DNA from: Micromonospora chalcea
GTDB lineage: Bacteria > Actinomycetota > Actinomycetes > Mycobacteriales > Micromonosporaceae
Direction: 5' to 3'
Length of the DNA stretch: 38,702 nucleotides
NCBI RefSeq assembly: GCF_002926165.1
Contig: NZ_MAGP01000147.1
Location: 1-38,702, forward strand
The notes under the pieces: generated by a model
Told to the model about the DNA's origin: nothing
The model's input: only the letters and a program-made list of their open reading frames with translations
Database searches by the model: none
Part shown: piece by piece, positions 16,304 to 24,520 of the stretch
Layout: each line of letters starts with the position of its first letter
Numbering within the stretch: position 1 is the first letter of the stretch
Position numbers and translations under genes: made by a program

Positions 16304-16335
16304 CGATGTTCCTCGGAGCGCGTAAACTGGGTCAC

Positions 16336-16818
16336 ATGTCCGCCGCACCGGTCGGGGAGTCCGAGCGCCGCTCCGGGCCCCTGCTCGACCACCTGGCCCG
16401 GCGGATGCGGCTGCGCTCGGAGTCGGTGCTGGCCCCACTTGGCCTGCGCCCCCGCCACCTGGTGGCGCTCACCGTGCTGCGCGACTCCGGCGGCATCAGC
16501 CAGCAGGCGCTCGCCGGCACGCTCCAGCTCGACAGCACGAACGTGGTCGGGCTGCTCAACGACCTGGAGGCGGACGGCCTGGCCGAGCGCCGCCGCGGCC
16601 CGGAGGACCGCCGCCGCCACGAGGTACGCCTCACCGAGGCGGGCACGAAGCGACTCCGCGAGGCCGAGTGCGCGCTCGCCGGAGCCGAGGAGGAAGTTCT
16701 CGGCGCGCTGGCGCCCGGCGAGCGGGACCTGCTCTACGACCTGCTGCGACGGGCCACCCAGGGCCGGTCGTCGACCTGCGGCGAAGTGATGGCGGAGGGC
16801 GGCCCGGGCGCCTGCTGA
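16336..16818 (+). CDS. MarR-family transcriptional regulator
   Basis: This 160-residue winged-helix regulator has the full MarR layout: an N-terminal dimerisation helix, recognition region GISQQALAGTLQLDSTNVVGLLNDLEADGLAERRR, the wing GPEDRRRHEVRLTEAG, and C-terminal helices. The ATG at 16336 is preceded by a TAAACT box about 10 nt away, so the transcript may have a very short leader. It is divergent from the azoreductase and presumably represses it and itself through the shared dyad. Two cysteines lie in the C-terminal tail (SSTCGEV and the last residue), which may allow redox sensing; this is speculative. Confidence 0.9.
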   Translation: MSAAPVGESERRSGPLLDHLARRMRLRSESVLAPLGLRPRHLVALTVLRDSGGISQQALAGTLQLDSTNVVGLLNDLEADGLAERRRGPEDRRRHEVRLTEAGTKRLREAECALAGAEEEVLGALAPGERDLLYDLLRRATQGRSSTCGEVMAEGGPGAC

Positions 16819-16842
16819 CCGCCGACGCTCAGCGAGACTGGG

Positions 16843-17856
16843 TCAGAGCGCCGTGGTGGCCTGCGGCCGGTCGTCGCGGACGTGGACCAGCATGTCGCCG
16901 GTCTCGATCACCGCGCCGGCACGGTCGTTGAGCGTGACCACCTTGCCCCGGCGGACCAGCGCGATGACCAGCGACTCCAGCTCACGCGGAGAACGGCCCA
17001 CCTCGTCGCGCTCGGCCGACCGCATCGCCAGCGCCATGCCCTGCCCCGGGGTGAGCAGGTCCTCCACCACGTCGATCAGGGGCGGGGCCGAGGTGGACAG
17101 GCCGAGCAGCCGCCCGGCCGTGGCCGACGAGACGATCACGTGGTGCGCGCCGCTCTGCTTGAGCAGCGGCGCGTTCTCCGCCTCGCGTACCGCCGCGATG
17201 ATCCGCACCTGACCGGCGGTGAGCTGCCGGACCGTGAGCGCCACCAGCACCGAGGCGTCGTCGCTGTCGGTCGCGATGATCACCGACTTGGCGGTACGCA
17301 CGTGCGCCTGCTCCAGCACCGACGAGCGGGTCGCCGAGCCCTCGATCGTCACCAGGCCGTTCGAGGTGGCCTGCCGAAGCGCCGGGCCACTGCGCTCGAC
17401 CACCACGATCTTGGACTTGTCCGTGCCGTTCTCCAGCAGGGCGGAGACCGCGCTGCGGCCCTTGGTGCCGTAGCCGCAGATGATGACGTGGTCCTTCACG
17501 GTTCTCCTCCACCGCGACAGGCGACGCCCGGTGCGGTACTGCTCGGTCAGGACTTCCAGGGTGGTGCCGACCAGGATGATCAGGAAGAGCACCCGGGCGG
17601 GGGTGACGAACAGGACGTTCGCCAGTCGCGCCGACGAGCTGACCGGCGTGATGTCGCCGTACCCGGTGGTGGAGAGCGAGACCACCACGTAGTAGAAGCA
17701 GTCGAGCAGGCTCAGGCCGCTGTCGTCGACGTCGCGGTAGCCGTCGCGGTCGAGCCACACCACGAACACCGTGGCGAAGACCAGGCCGAGAGCGGCGAGC
17801 AGGCGCAGGCTCAGCGCGCTCAGCGGCCCTCGCCGCTGCGCGGGAAAATGGATCAC
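16843..17856 (-). CDS. Two-TM potassium channel with C-terminal RCK (TrkA-N/TrkA-C) domains
   Basis: This 337-residue channel subunit has TM1 at about 16-35, the selectivity filter STTGYGDIT (TTGYGD at 63-68) and TM2 at about 80-105. An RCK/TrkA-N domain follows with the nucleotide-binding motif IICGYGTKGRSAV (GYGTKG at 128-133). The C-terminal TrkA-C domain (about 255-335) includes SLVIALVRRGKVVTLNDRAGAVIETGDMLVHV. It should form a tetrameric K+ channel gated by ligands of the RCK ring, in the cytoplasmic membrane. GTG 17856 is chosen because AGGA lies about 6 nt upstream; the frame stays open far upstream without homology. It is convergent with marR (24 nt) and divergent from the ClgR-like gene. 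Confidence 0.93.
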   Translation of the reverse strand: MIHFPAQRRGPLSALSLRLLAALGLVFATVFVVWLDRDGYRDVDDSGLSLLDCFYYVVVSLSTTGYGDITPVSSSARLANVLFVTPARVLFLIILVGTTLEVLTEQYRTGRRLSRWRRTVKDHVIICGYGTKGRSAVSALLENGTDKSKIVVVERSGPALRQATSNGLVTIEGSATRSSVLEQAHVRTAKSVIIATDSDDASVLVALTVRQLTAGQVRIIAAVREAENAPLLKQSGAHHVIVSSATAGRLLGLSTSAPPLIDVVEDLLTPGQGMALAMRSAERDEVGRSPRELESLVIALVRRGKVVTLNDRAGAVIETGDMLVHVRDDRPQATTAL

Positions 17857-18012
17857 CGTCGGTCCTGCTCCGCCACCTGCACGCCCACAAGATAACGGGT
17901 ACGCGGGGACGCGGCCCGCCGGGTGACGATCGGAACCCGCCGGGGCCGCTGCCGGAGGCGTGGAGAGGGCATGATGGGTAAGTCCGGGGCGCCCGACCGC
18001 GAGGAGGCCGGC

Positions 18013-18654
18013 ATGTCGTTGCTGCGACGGGTGATCGGCGGGGTGCTCCGGCGCATCCGCCTGCGCCAGGGCCGCACGCTGCGCGAGGTGGCCCAGGCCG
18101 CCGGCGTCTCCCTGCCCTACCTCTCCGAGGTCGAGCGCGGACGCAAGGAGGCCTCCTCCGAGGTGCTCGCCGCGATCTGCCGGGCGCTCGGGATCCACCT
18201 CGCCGACCTGCTCGAAGAAGCCCGTGACGAGCTGCGCCGGGAGCGGCCGACGCCGGTCGTCCCCGGAGTCTCGGCGGCCCGGTTCGACCGGGTGCCGGTC
18301 GCCCGCACCGGGCCGCAGCTGCGGGTCGGCCCGCCCCGGCTGTCCGTCACGCGCCGTCCGGCCGTGTCGTCCCGGCCGCCCGTGTCCCGCCGGCCCGCCG
18401 TCTCGCTCCGGCCGCACGTCGCCCGTCGGCCGGTCACCGCCACGCCGCTGCTCGGCGGCACGCTGCGGCCCCTGGGCCCCGGGCCGGCGCCGCTCGGCGC
18501 GCCCCTCGGCGCCGCCACGCCGATCGGGTTCGGTGGCGGCATCCGGATCTGGCCGGCTCCCTCCGCCCCGGCCGTCCGCCCCCGTCCGCGTACCTCCGTC
18601 ACGCTGGCCCGGCGGCGGGCCCGCGCGGGCCGGCGGCGGCCGGTCGCCGCGTAG
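18013..18654 (+). CDS. XRE-family regulator resembling ClgR
   Basis: The ATG at 18013 follows GAGGAGG by 5 nt and gives 213 residues. An N-terminal helix-turn-helix (about 10-70) reads LREVAQAAGVSLPYLSEVERGRKEASSEVLAAICRALG, very close to the ClgR consensus. ClgR activates clp protease genes in actinobacteria, and a clpP gene lies 123 bp downstream on the same strand. Unlike typical ClgR (about 110-150 residues), the C-terminal 130 residues are a low-complexity stretch rich in Arg, Pro and Val (repeated RRPAVS/RPPVS-like units), probably disordered. In-frame ATGs at 17971 and 17974 are alternative starts. Direct control of the downstream clpP is a reasonable inference. Confidence 0.82.
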   Translation: MSLLRRVIGGVLRRIRLRQGRTLREVAQAAGVSLPYLSEVERGRKEASSEVLAAICRALGIHLADLLEEARDELRRERPTPVVPGVSAARFDRVPVARTGPQLRVGPPRLSVTRRPAVSSRPPVSRRPAVSLRPHVARRPVTATPLLGGTLRPLGPGPAPLGAPLGAATPIGFGGGIRIWPAPSAPAVRPRPRTSVTLARRRARAGRRRPVAA

Positions 18655-18655
18655 C

Positions 18656-18687
18656 TTCTGCCGAGGGCGGATCTGCCCCGGGCAGAA
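18656..18687. promoter_or_regulatory. Nested inverted repeat between clgR-like gene and clpP
   Basis: TTCTGCC (18656-18662) pairs with GGCAGAA (18681-18687). Within it, CTGCCC-C-GGGCAG (18673-18685) is a perfect 13-bp dyad. The element starts directly after the regulator stop and about 90 bp before clpP. It could be a terminator or attenuator, or a regulator binding site for clpP; the tight 1-nt centre favours a protein site. It does not clearly match the ClgR box I know of. Confidence 0.45.
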
Positions 18688-18777
18688 AGCCTGGGCCGCG
18701 ACCGTGCGCCCGGCGGACGCTGGAGACCGCCGGGTTCCCGGGCGGTCCACCGCCCACCGGCGGTACGGAGGTGCGCA

Positions 18778-19371
18778 GTGATGGGTGGCATCTGGATGCT
18801 CGACGATCGGCAGGCGGTGTTCGACGACCGGGTCTTCGAGCGGTTGCTGAAGGAACGGATCATCTTCCTCGGCACCGAGGTCACCGAGGCGTCGGCGAAT
18901 CAGATCTGCGCGCAGATCCTGCTCCTCGCGGCCGAGGACGCGGAGCGGGACATCTTCCTCTACATCAACTCGCCCGGCGGCTCGGTCAGCGCCGGCATGG
19001 CCATCTACGACACCATGCGGTACGTCAAGAACGACGTCGCGACGCTGGCGCTCGGGATCGCCGGCTCGATGGGGCAGTTCCTGCTCTGCGCCGGGACGGC
19101 CGGCAAGCGGTTCGCGCTGCCGCACACCCGGATCCTGATGCACCAGCCCTCCGGCGGGATGGGCGGCACGGCCTCCGACATCACCATCCAGGCCGAGAAC
19201 ATGCTGCACGTGAAGCGGACCATGCAGGAGCTCATCGCCCGGCACAGCGGGCGCACGCTGGAGGAGATCCAGCGCGACTGGGACCGCGACCGCTGGTTCA
19301 CCGCCGAGGAGGCCCGCGAGTACGGCCTGATCGACCAGGTGCTCTCCCGCGTCGACCAGCTCGCCGGGTGA
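18778..19371 (+). CDS. clpP: ATP-dependent Clp protease proteolytic subunit
   Basis: This 197-residue ClpP subunit assembles in the family into tetradecameric chambers fed by ClpX or ClpC unfoldases. The catalytic residues are Ser97 (GIAGSMGQFLL), His122 (LMHQPSGG) and an Asp near 167 (IQRDWDRDRW). The N-terminal region is short, with no evident long propeptide. GTG 18778 lies 6 nt after GGAGG; ATG 18781 is an equally reasonable start. No clpX or clpC follows, so this is likely one of several actinobacterial clpP paralogues, co-located with a ClgR-like regulator. Confidence 0.93.
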   Translation: MMGGIWMLDDRQAVFDDRVFERLLKERIIFLGTEVTEASANQICAQILLLAAEDAERDIFLYINSPGGSVSAGMAIYDTMRYVKNDVATLALGIAGSMGQFLLCAGTAGKRFALPHTRILMHQPSGGMGGTASDITIQAENMLHVKRTMQELIARHSGRTLEEIQRDWDRDRWFTAEEAREYGLIDQVLSRVDQLAG

Positions 19372-19375
19372 GCCG

Positions 19376-19407
19376 GGCGGCCCGGCCGGATCACCGGCCG
19401 GGCCGCC
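19376..19407. terminator. Bidirectional hairpin between clpP and the beta-helix gene
   Basis: GGCGGCCCGGCCGG (19376-19389) and its exact complement (19394-19407) flank a 4-nt loop in the 43-bp gap between two convergent stops. Confidence 0.8.
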
Positions 19408-19414
19408 GCTGACG

Positions 19415-21202
19415 TCACGGGTAGCTGATCACCGTGCTGGTGCCGTACGAGCCGACGACCGGGGTGCCGACGTCGTTTATCGTGCGCTCGATCCCGCCGC
19501 TGCCGTCGAGGAACACCGTGATCGCGTCGTGGAACCGCACCCCGGCCCGGCGCGGCGCCTCGATCCCCCTGTCGCAGCGGATGTCCACGCCCTGGTTGAA
19601 GTACGAGTAGACGCCCAGCCCCCACGCCTCGTGCGTGCGGACGTGGTCGGCCACCTTGTACGAGGCCCAGCCGTTGCCGGTCGGGCTGCGCCAGGCCGCC
19701 TGGCTCGGCGGGTCGTAGGGCAGCTCGCTCTGGTAGAACACGGTCCGGCCGCGCTCGCCGTTCCAGATCGTCTGCCAGCGCTGGTAGTGCTCGACGAACA
19801 GCCCGTACGCGGTCACGTCGTCGCCGTTGACGATCACGCCGGTGGCGGCGGTGTTCACGGTCCAGCCGATCGTGCCGGGCCGGCCGTGGTCGCCGCGCCA
19901 GGCCCAGATGTTGTCGATCAGCGTGTGCCGGCTGTGCACCACCAGGCTGGTCACCGCCCGCCCGGCGTACGGGCCGCCGATGCGGAAGAAGACGTCCTGC
20001 AGCGAGATCGGGTTCGTGGCGTGCGACCGGTGGCAGTGCCGCGTACCGACCTCGACCAGCACCGGCGACTCGACCGGCCCGGCGTCCACCAGCACCCCGG
20101 CGATGCGTACCCCGTCCACGTCCTCGATCCGCAGCGCCGCGTCCCCGCGGTCCGGCACCAGGCTCGGCATGCCGAGGCCGAGCACCACGGTGTCCGGTCG
20201 GCGTACCCGCAGGGCCCGGTCCAGGTGGTAGACGCCGGGGGTGAGCAGCAGGTGCCGGCCCCGGGCCAGTTCCGCGTTGATCCGCTTCGCCGAGTCGGTG
20301 GGCCGGGCCAGGAAGAACGCGGACAGCGGCAGCGACGGCACCGGCGCGCCGCCGGTGGCCCAGGTGGTGCCGGCGGTGTCGCGGCGCAGACGCGGTACGG
20401 CGACCCGCCAGGCGCCCCGGGCGTCGACGAACAGGTACGGCTTCTCCCGGGTCACCGGGCTGGTCGGCAGCGTGGTGTACGGCGGGTCGGGGAAGCCCTG
20501 GGCGGGCGCGCCGATCACGCCGGAGAAGACCTGGTTCCACACGCCGTTGGTCCACTCGCCGCCGAGTTCGCTGTCGCGGGTGAGCCACTGCTGCTGGGAG
20601 CCGTTGATGGTGATGCCGTCCACCTTGGAGTCGGCGATGTAGCCGCCGCTGGAGTAGCCGCCGTTGCCGGGTTCCAGCCACAGCACACCCTTGACGTGCA
20701 CCCGGCGCATCGGCGACGCCTGGGAGACTGCCCATTGGTTCGACCAGTCGGTCGGGGTGACCGCGAGGTTCTCCGCCGAACGCCAGAAGTTGGTGAGCGC
20801 GGAGATGCCGGCCGGCGAGTTCGGGTCGGGCTGGCCGACCACCCGGACCGCGCCGTGGATCTCCACGTCGTCGGGGTGGGCGCCGAGACCGGCGACAGTC
20901 GTGTAGTAGCCGAGCCGGGCGTCCACCTCGTAGCGGCCGGGCTTGAACAGCACGGCGTACCTGTCGAAGCCCATCTCGTTGCGTTCCTGGGCGGTGAAGA
21001 GCCGGTCCAGCGTGGACTGGATCTCCTCGACCGGCGTGTCCTGGTCGTACACGAAGACGTTGGGGCCGAAGTCGGGCTCGCGTGCCGGGCGCGCGGCCGG
21101 GGAAGCGGCGGCGGCGCCGGCCGGGAGGCCGAGGGCGGTGAGCGAGGCCGCGGAGGCGGTGAGCGTGAGGAAACGGCGGCGGGAGGGGTCGGGTGATCGC
21201 AT
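19415..21202 (-). CDS. Tat-exported right-handed beta-helix protein (GH55/pectate-lyase-like fold)
   Basis: This is a 595-residue secreted protein. The N-terminus has a Tat signal, RRRFLTLTASAASLTALGLPAGAAAA, with cleavage probably near residue 34. The mature part begins FGPNVFVYDQDTPVEEIQSTLDRLF, then FKPGRYEVDARLGYYTTVAGLG and many short beta-helix rungs (GVLWLEPGNGGYSSGGYIADSKVDGITINGS; DVDGVRIAGVLVDAG). It resembles proteins often annotated as adenylyl cyclase or coagulation factor 5/8 type in actinobacteria, names not supported by the visible sequence. The fold suggests binding or cleavage of a polysaccharide, possibly beta-1,3-glucan; the catalytic residues cannot be assigned. A LacI-type operator sits 28 bp upstream of the ATG, which supports a sugar-related function. 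Confidence 0.8.
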   Translation of the reverse strand: MRSPDPSRRRFLTLTASAASLTALGLPAGAAAASPAARPAREPDFGPNVFVYDQDTPVEEIQSTLDRLFTAQERNEMGFDRYAVLFKPGRYEVDARLGYYTTVAGLGAHPDDVEIHGAVRVVGQPDPNSPAGISALTNFWRSAENLAVTPTDWSNQWAVSQASPMRRVHVKGVLWLEPGNGGYSSGGYIADSKVDGITINGSQQQWLTRDSELGGEWTNGVWNQVFSGVIGAPAQGFPDPPYTTLPTSPVTREKPYLFVDARGAWRVAVPRLRRDTAGTTWATGGAPVPSLPLSAFFLARPTDSAKRINAELARGRHLLLTPGVYHLDRALRVRRPDTVVLGLGMPSLVPDRGDAALRIEDVDGVRIAGVLVDAGPVESPVLVEVGTRHCHRSHATNPISLQDVFFRIGGPYAGRAVTSLVVHSRHTLIDNIWAWRGDHGRPGTIGWTVNTAATGVIVNGDDVTAYGLFVEHYQRWQTIWNGERGRTVFYQSELPYDPPSQAAWRSPTGNGWASYKVADHVRTHEAWGLGVYSYFNQGVDIRCDRGIEAPRRAGVRFHDAITVFLDGSGGIERTINDVGTPVVGSYGTSTVISYP

Positions 21203-21229
21203 CTGCCTGCCTGTTCGGTGATGGGACGG

Positions 21230-21241
21230 GAGAGCGCTCTC
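21230..21241. promoter_or_regulatory. LacI-family type operator GAGAGCGCTCTC
   Basis: This perfect 12-bp palindrome with the central GCGC and GAGAG/CTCTC arms is of the form bound by LacI-family sugar regulators in actinobacteria (compare the CebR box TGGGAGCGCTCCCA). It lies 28-39 bp upstream of the beta-helix gene start, a position suited to repression. No LacI gene is in the window, so the regulator would act from elsewhere. Confidence 0.65.
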
Positions 21242-21275
21242 TCGGCTGTTCCTACCTCATCACCGTCGATACCGC

Positions 21276-21311
21276 CAGAGCCCCGCCGGTTCCGGAACCG
21301 GCGGGGCTCTG
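21276..21311 (-). terminator. Very strong hairpin downstream of the HAD gene
   Basis: An 18-bp perfect arm (21276-21293) and its complement (21294-21311) form a 36-bp palindrome based on CAGAGCCCCGCCGGTTCC. It begins 14 nt after the HAD phosphatase stop and isolates it from the operator and promoter of the beta-helix gene. Confidence 0.85.
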
Positions 21312-21324
21312 CGTCGCACGTCGG

Positions 21325-22101
21325 TCAGGCGCGCCCGGCGCGCTGCTTCACCAGGTCGTCGACGAGCCGCTCCACGTAGTCGGCGGTGTCCTCCCACCGG
21401 GTGACCGCGTGGCAGCGGATGTCCATGGCCTTGACCGGGTAGTCGTTGCCGCCCACGTCCAGCCGGTCCCCCACGAAGAGCACGTTGTCGATGGTCAGGT
21501 CCAGGTGCTCCAGCAGCTTCCGCATGCCGTACGCCTTGTCCACGCCCTTGCGGGTGACGTCGATCGAGGTCGAGCCGCCGCCACGGACCTCCAGGTCGGG
21601 CAGCTTCGCCGCGACCGCGTCCCGCAGCCGCCGCTTCTTGTCGCCGTCCGGGTCCCAGCCGTACTTCTCCGCCGGCGGCGCGGACTGACCCAGCGCGGAG
21701 AACGTGATCTGACTGCCCCGGTCCTCGATGATGTCGCCCCAGGTCTTCGCCTCCCACAGACCCAGCGCCTGCGCCGACTCGGTCAGCGCGGCAACGACAC
21801 GTGCCTTGTCGGCCTCGCTCAGATCCTCGGCGTAGACCTGCCGCCAGTCCCCGTCGGACCAGCGGTAGTACCGGGTACCGCAGGTGGGCATCAGGTGCAG
21901 CCGCTCGCGCTGCTGCTCGGTGAGGTCGAGGTGGGCCAGCACCTGCGACTGGAATTGCTCGAACCGACCACCGGAGATGATGAGTACGTCCACCTCGGTG
22001 AGCAGGTGGCCGAGCAGCTCCGCCATCCGACGATCGATCTGGGACTTGGAAATCGCCAGGGTGTCGTCCAGGTCGAACGCCACCACTCGAAGATCGTTCA
22101 C
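21325..22101 (-). CDS. HAD-superfamily (IIB, phosphomannomutase-like) phosphatase
   Basis: This 258-residue Cof/IIB-type HAD hydrolase shows all four motifs: DLDDTLA near residue 10 (nucleophile and acid/base Asp), SGGR near 45 (motif II), Lys in TRKGVDKAYGMRKLL near 190 (motif III), and GDRLDVGGNDYPV near 217 (motif IV acids). A C2B cap lies between about 85 and 180. Closest in style to eukaryotic phosphomannomutase and sucrose-phosphatase groups, it probably dephosphorylates a sugar phosphate or moves its phosphate, in the cytosol. The GTG start at 22101 has GAGG 5-6 nt upstream. It stands alone, divergent from a methyltransferase. Confidence 0.85.
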   Translation of the reverse strand: MNDLRVVAFDLDDTLAISKSQIDRRMAELLGHLLTEVDVLIISGGRFEQFQSQVLAHLDLTEQQRERLHLMPTCGTRYYRWSDGDWRQVYAEDLSEADKARVVAALTESAQALGLWEAKTWGDIIEDRGSQITFSALGQSAPPAEKYGWDPDGDKKRRLRDAVAAKLPDLEVRGGGSTSIDVTRKGVDKAYGMRKLLEHLDLTIDNVLFVGDRLDVGGNDYPVKAMDIRCHAVTRWEDTADYVERLVDDLVKQRAGRA

Positions 22102-22316
22102 GAATACCTCATGTCGTCGCGGACAGGCCAGAACTAGCAGGGTACCGACGCACCCTGGCGCCGACCTGGAGGGCCCGGACCGGAGGGCTCACCAGACCAC
22201 GCGGCCCTCATGACGGAGCGTAACAGCGGCTCCGCAGCGGGTTCGGGCCTTCCGGAACCGGGCTCGACGGTGAAATGCGGTCGACAGCGTCCGGCGCCGA
22301 TCGCCATGGTGAGCGG

Positions 22317-23078
22317 ATGCGCCAGGACGAGATCTGGAACGCCGAGACCGCCGAGCGGTACGACACACCGGGCACGGGGATGTTCGCGCCGGAGGTGCTC
22401 GACCCGGCCGTGGACCGGCTCGCCGCGCTCGCCGGCGACGGGCCGGTGCTGGAGTTCGCCATCGGCACGGGCCGGGTGGCAGTCCCCCTGGCCGGACGCG
22501 GCGTGCGGGTCAGCGGCATCGAACTCTCCGTACCGATGGTGGAGCGACTGCGGTCGAAGGCCGATGCGGCGACGATCCCGGTGGTGATCGGCGACATGGC
22601 CACCGCCACCTCACCCGGGGAGTACAGCCTGGTCTACCTCGTCTACAACACCATCTCCAACCTGCTCGAACAGGCCGAACAGGTGGCATGCTTCCGCAAC
22701 GCCGCCCGCCACCTCAAGCCCGGCGGCCGGTTCGTGATCGAGCTGGAGGTGCCGGAGCTGCGCGTACTGCCGCCCGGCCAGCGGGCGGCGGTCTTCGCGA
22801 CCGAGCCCGGATACGTCGGCGTGGACACCTACGACGTGCTGCGGCAACACCTCGTCTCGCACCACTTCGAGTTCGGCGACGGCCGCGAGGCGCGCGTCTT
22901 CCGCAGCCCGCACCGCTACGTCTGGCCGTCCGAGCTGGACCTGATGGGCGAGTTGGCCGGCTTCACCCTGGAGCATCGGTACGCGGACTGGTCCGGCACG
23001 GAGTTCACCGCCGAATCGCGCTCCCACGTGTCGATCTACCGGCTCCCGGCCCGACCCACGCACCTCGCGTCGCATTGA
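22317..23078 (+). CDS. Class I SAM-dependent methyltransferase
   Basis: This is a 253-residue Methyltransf_25-type enzyme. The N-terminal WNAETAERYDTPG is followed by motif I LEFAIGTGRVAVPLAGRG, motif post-I GIELSVPMVERLR, and YSLVYLVYNTISNLLEQAEQVACFRNAARHLKPGG (motifs II-III). The C-terminal part (HRYVWPSELDLMGELAGF) is common to many actinobacterial small-molecule methyltransferases. ATG 22317 is preferred for its GGTGAG site; the frame is open from 22275. The substrate is unknown and no operon partner follows; the GH43-like gene 71 bp downstream has its own promoter-like sequence. Confidence 0.85.
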   Translation: MRQDEIWNAETAERYDTPGTGMFAPEVLDPAVDRLAALAGDGPVLEFAIGTGRVAVPLAGRGVRVSGIELSVPMVERLRSKADAATIPVVIGDMATATSPGEYSLVYLVYNTISNLLEQAEQVACFRNAARHLKPGGRFVIELEVPELRVLPPGQRAAVFATEPGYVGVDTYDVLRQHLVSHHFEFGDGREARVFRSPHRYVWPSELDLMGELAGFTLEHRYADWSGTEFTAESRSHVSIYRLPARPTHLASH

Positions 23079-23082
23079 TTCA

Positions 23083-23112
23083 TTGACTTCGATCACTCAC
23101 CGTCGATAGCCT
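23083..23112 (+). promoter_or_regulatory. Housekeeping-type promoter for the GH43-like gene
   Basis: TTGACT (23083-23088) and TAGCCT (23107-23112) are separated by 18 nt, close to the actinobacterial SigA/HrdB consensus. The GTG of the GH43-like gene lies about 38 nt downstream of the -10, after a GGAGG site. Confidence 0.5.
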
Positions 23113-23149
23113 CGCGTCGACAATTACCTTCATCGATGGAGGCTGAGCG

Positions 23150-24232
23150 GTGAGAATTTTACGACTGCGCGAGGCGCTCGTCGCGCTCGTGACGACCGCC
23201 CTGGTGACCACCACAGCGGCAACACCCGCCACGGCCGCGCCCGGCAGCGGCCTGTCCACGCTGGCGAGTTCGTCCACCTTCCCGCTGGCCGACCCGGACA
23301 CCCTGCTGGCGAAGGACGGCTCCTACGTCACCTACGGCACCACAGTCGGCGCCGGCACCGGCGCGCGCTGCGGCGCGACCGGCAGACTGTACGTACCCGT
23401 CCTCGTCCACGGCTCCGGCAGCAGCGTCGGCATGGCCGACTGCGCCTCGCACGACGCGCTGCCCTCCGGCCCGGGCGCCTGGGCCGAGCCCGGCGGCGCG
23501 GTCTGGGCACCCGGCGTCGCCCGCTTCGGCAACCGGTTCTTCATGTTCTACACCGCCTCCCGCAAGGGCTCCGGCCAGAAGTGCATCGGACGGGCCGTCT
23601 CCGACAGCGCCCGCGGCCCCTTCCAGAACCAGGGCGAGTGGGCCTGCCCGGACGCCGGGCGGTGGGCACTCGACGCGAACCCCTTCGTGGCCGGCGGGAA
23701 CCTGTACGTGACCTACCGGGACGACGCCATCGCCTCCGGCGCCGAGACCGGCATCTCCACGGTCCGCACCGATAGTGAGGGCCGCGCGATCTGGGACACC
23801 CGCCGGGACATGCTCAAGAGCACCGACATCACCTGGGACACCGCCAAGATCAGCGGCGGTACGCACGTGGTGGAGAACCCGGCGATGTGGAAGGCCGCCG
23901 ACGGCGACTGGTACCTGATGTACTCGGGCAACAACTGGGACAGCGCGCGCTACTCCACCGGCATCGCCCGCTGCGGCGCGACTCCCCTGCCCGGCTCCCG
24001 CTGCACCCCCATCCGCGAAGGCGTGTCCCGGCCCTTCTTCGGCTACACCGGCAGCGCCGGACTCAACCCGATCCGCGGCCTACCCGGCAACCACCAGGGC
24101 CCCGGCGGGATGGACGTCTTCGACGCCGCCGACGGCACCGCGCGCGTCGTGTGGCACTGGTGGAACGGCTCCACCCGCTTCCCGATGACCGGCGTCCTGA
24201 CCCGCCCCTCCACCGGCTTCCTCGTCTCGTAG
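23150..24232 (+). CDS. Secreted GH43-like glycosidase (arabinanase/xylosidase type)
   Basis: The GTG at 23150 follows GGAGG by 7 nt and gives 360 residues. A Sec signal peptide (about 1-30, ending TPATAA) precedes a five-bladed beta-propeller. Candidate catalytic residues match GH43: a base Asp in FPLADPDTLL (48 or 50), a pKa-modulating Asp175 (ALDANPF) and an acid Glu242 (VVENPAMW). WAPGVARFGNRFFMFYTAS and WYLMYSGNNWD are typical blade strands. Six or more cysteines suggest disulfides in the exported protein. It probably releases arabinose or xylose from plant polysaccharides; the exact linkage cannot be read. It is a single gene with its own promoter. Confidence 0.83.
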   Translation: MRILRLREALVALVTTALVTTTAATPATAAPGSGLSTLASSSTFPLADPDTLLAKDGSYVTYGTTVGAGTGARCGATGRLYVPVLVHGSGSSVGMADCASHDALPSGPGAWAEPGGAVWAPGVARFGNRFFMFYTASRKGSGQKCIGRAVSDSARGPFQNQGEWACPDAGRWALDANPFVAGGNLYVTYRDDAIASGAETGISTVRTDSEGRAIWDTRRDMLKSTDITWDTAKISGGTHVVENPAMWKAADGDWYLMYSGNNWDSARYSTGIARCGATPLPGSRCTPIREGVSRPFFGYTGSAGLNPIRGLPGNHQGPGGMDVFDAADGTARVVWHWWNGSTRFPMTGVLTRPSTGFLVS

Positions 24233-24360
24233 TCGGCGCGCCTGCCGACACGACTGCTCACCGTAAGCTTCGGATTGGTCACGTTCGGTAGAACTGGTTC
24301 ACGGAAAATTGCATTTGGCAAGAGGTGGCACCGAAATTTTCTCGATGCGATGCATCTGCT

Positions 24361-24376
24361 TGTCAGGTACCCGACA
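24361..24376. promoter_or_regulatory. Near-perfect 16-bp palindrome upstream of a small membrane protein gene
   Basis: TGTCAGGTACCCGACA is symmetric except for one base pair. It lies in an A/T-rich segment (24,280-24,400) with no gene, about 145 bp before the small gene at 24521. It is operator-like; no matching regulator is known from the window. Confidence 0.35.
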
Positions 24377-24520
24377 GTGAATTGCCCACTCTTGTGCTAG
24401 CTGTCCGGCGAGAGGATGCTCGAACCGTCGAACGGCACAGCGTCGCCTCGCACAGAGGGCGGCGCCCGGCTGCCACCGGACGCCGCATTCGACTCCACCG
24501 CTGCAACGGAAGGAGTCACG

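Noticed and set aside
16843..19245. Very long 800-residue minus frame reaching from the K+ channel through clpP
   Set aside because: Only the part from GTG 17856 has channel and RCK homology; upstream it is opposite the ClgR-like gene and clpP and is low-complexity.
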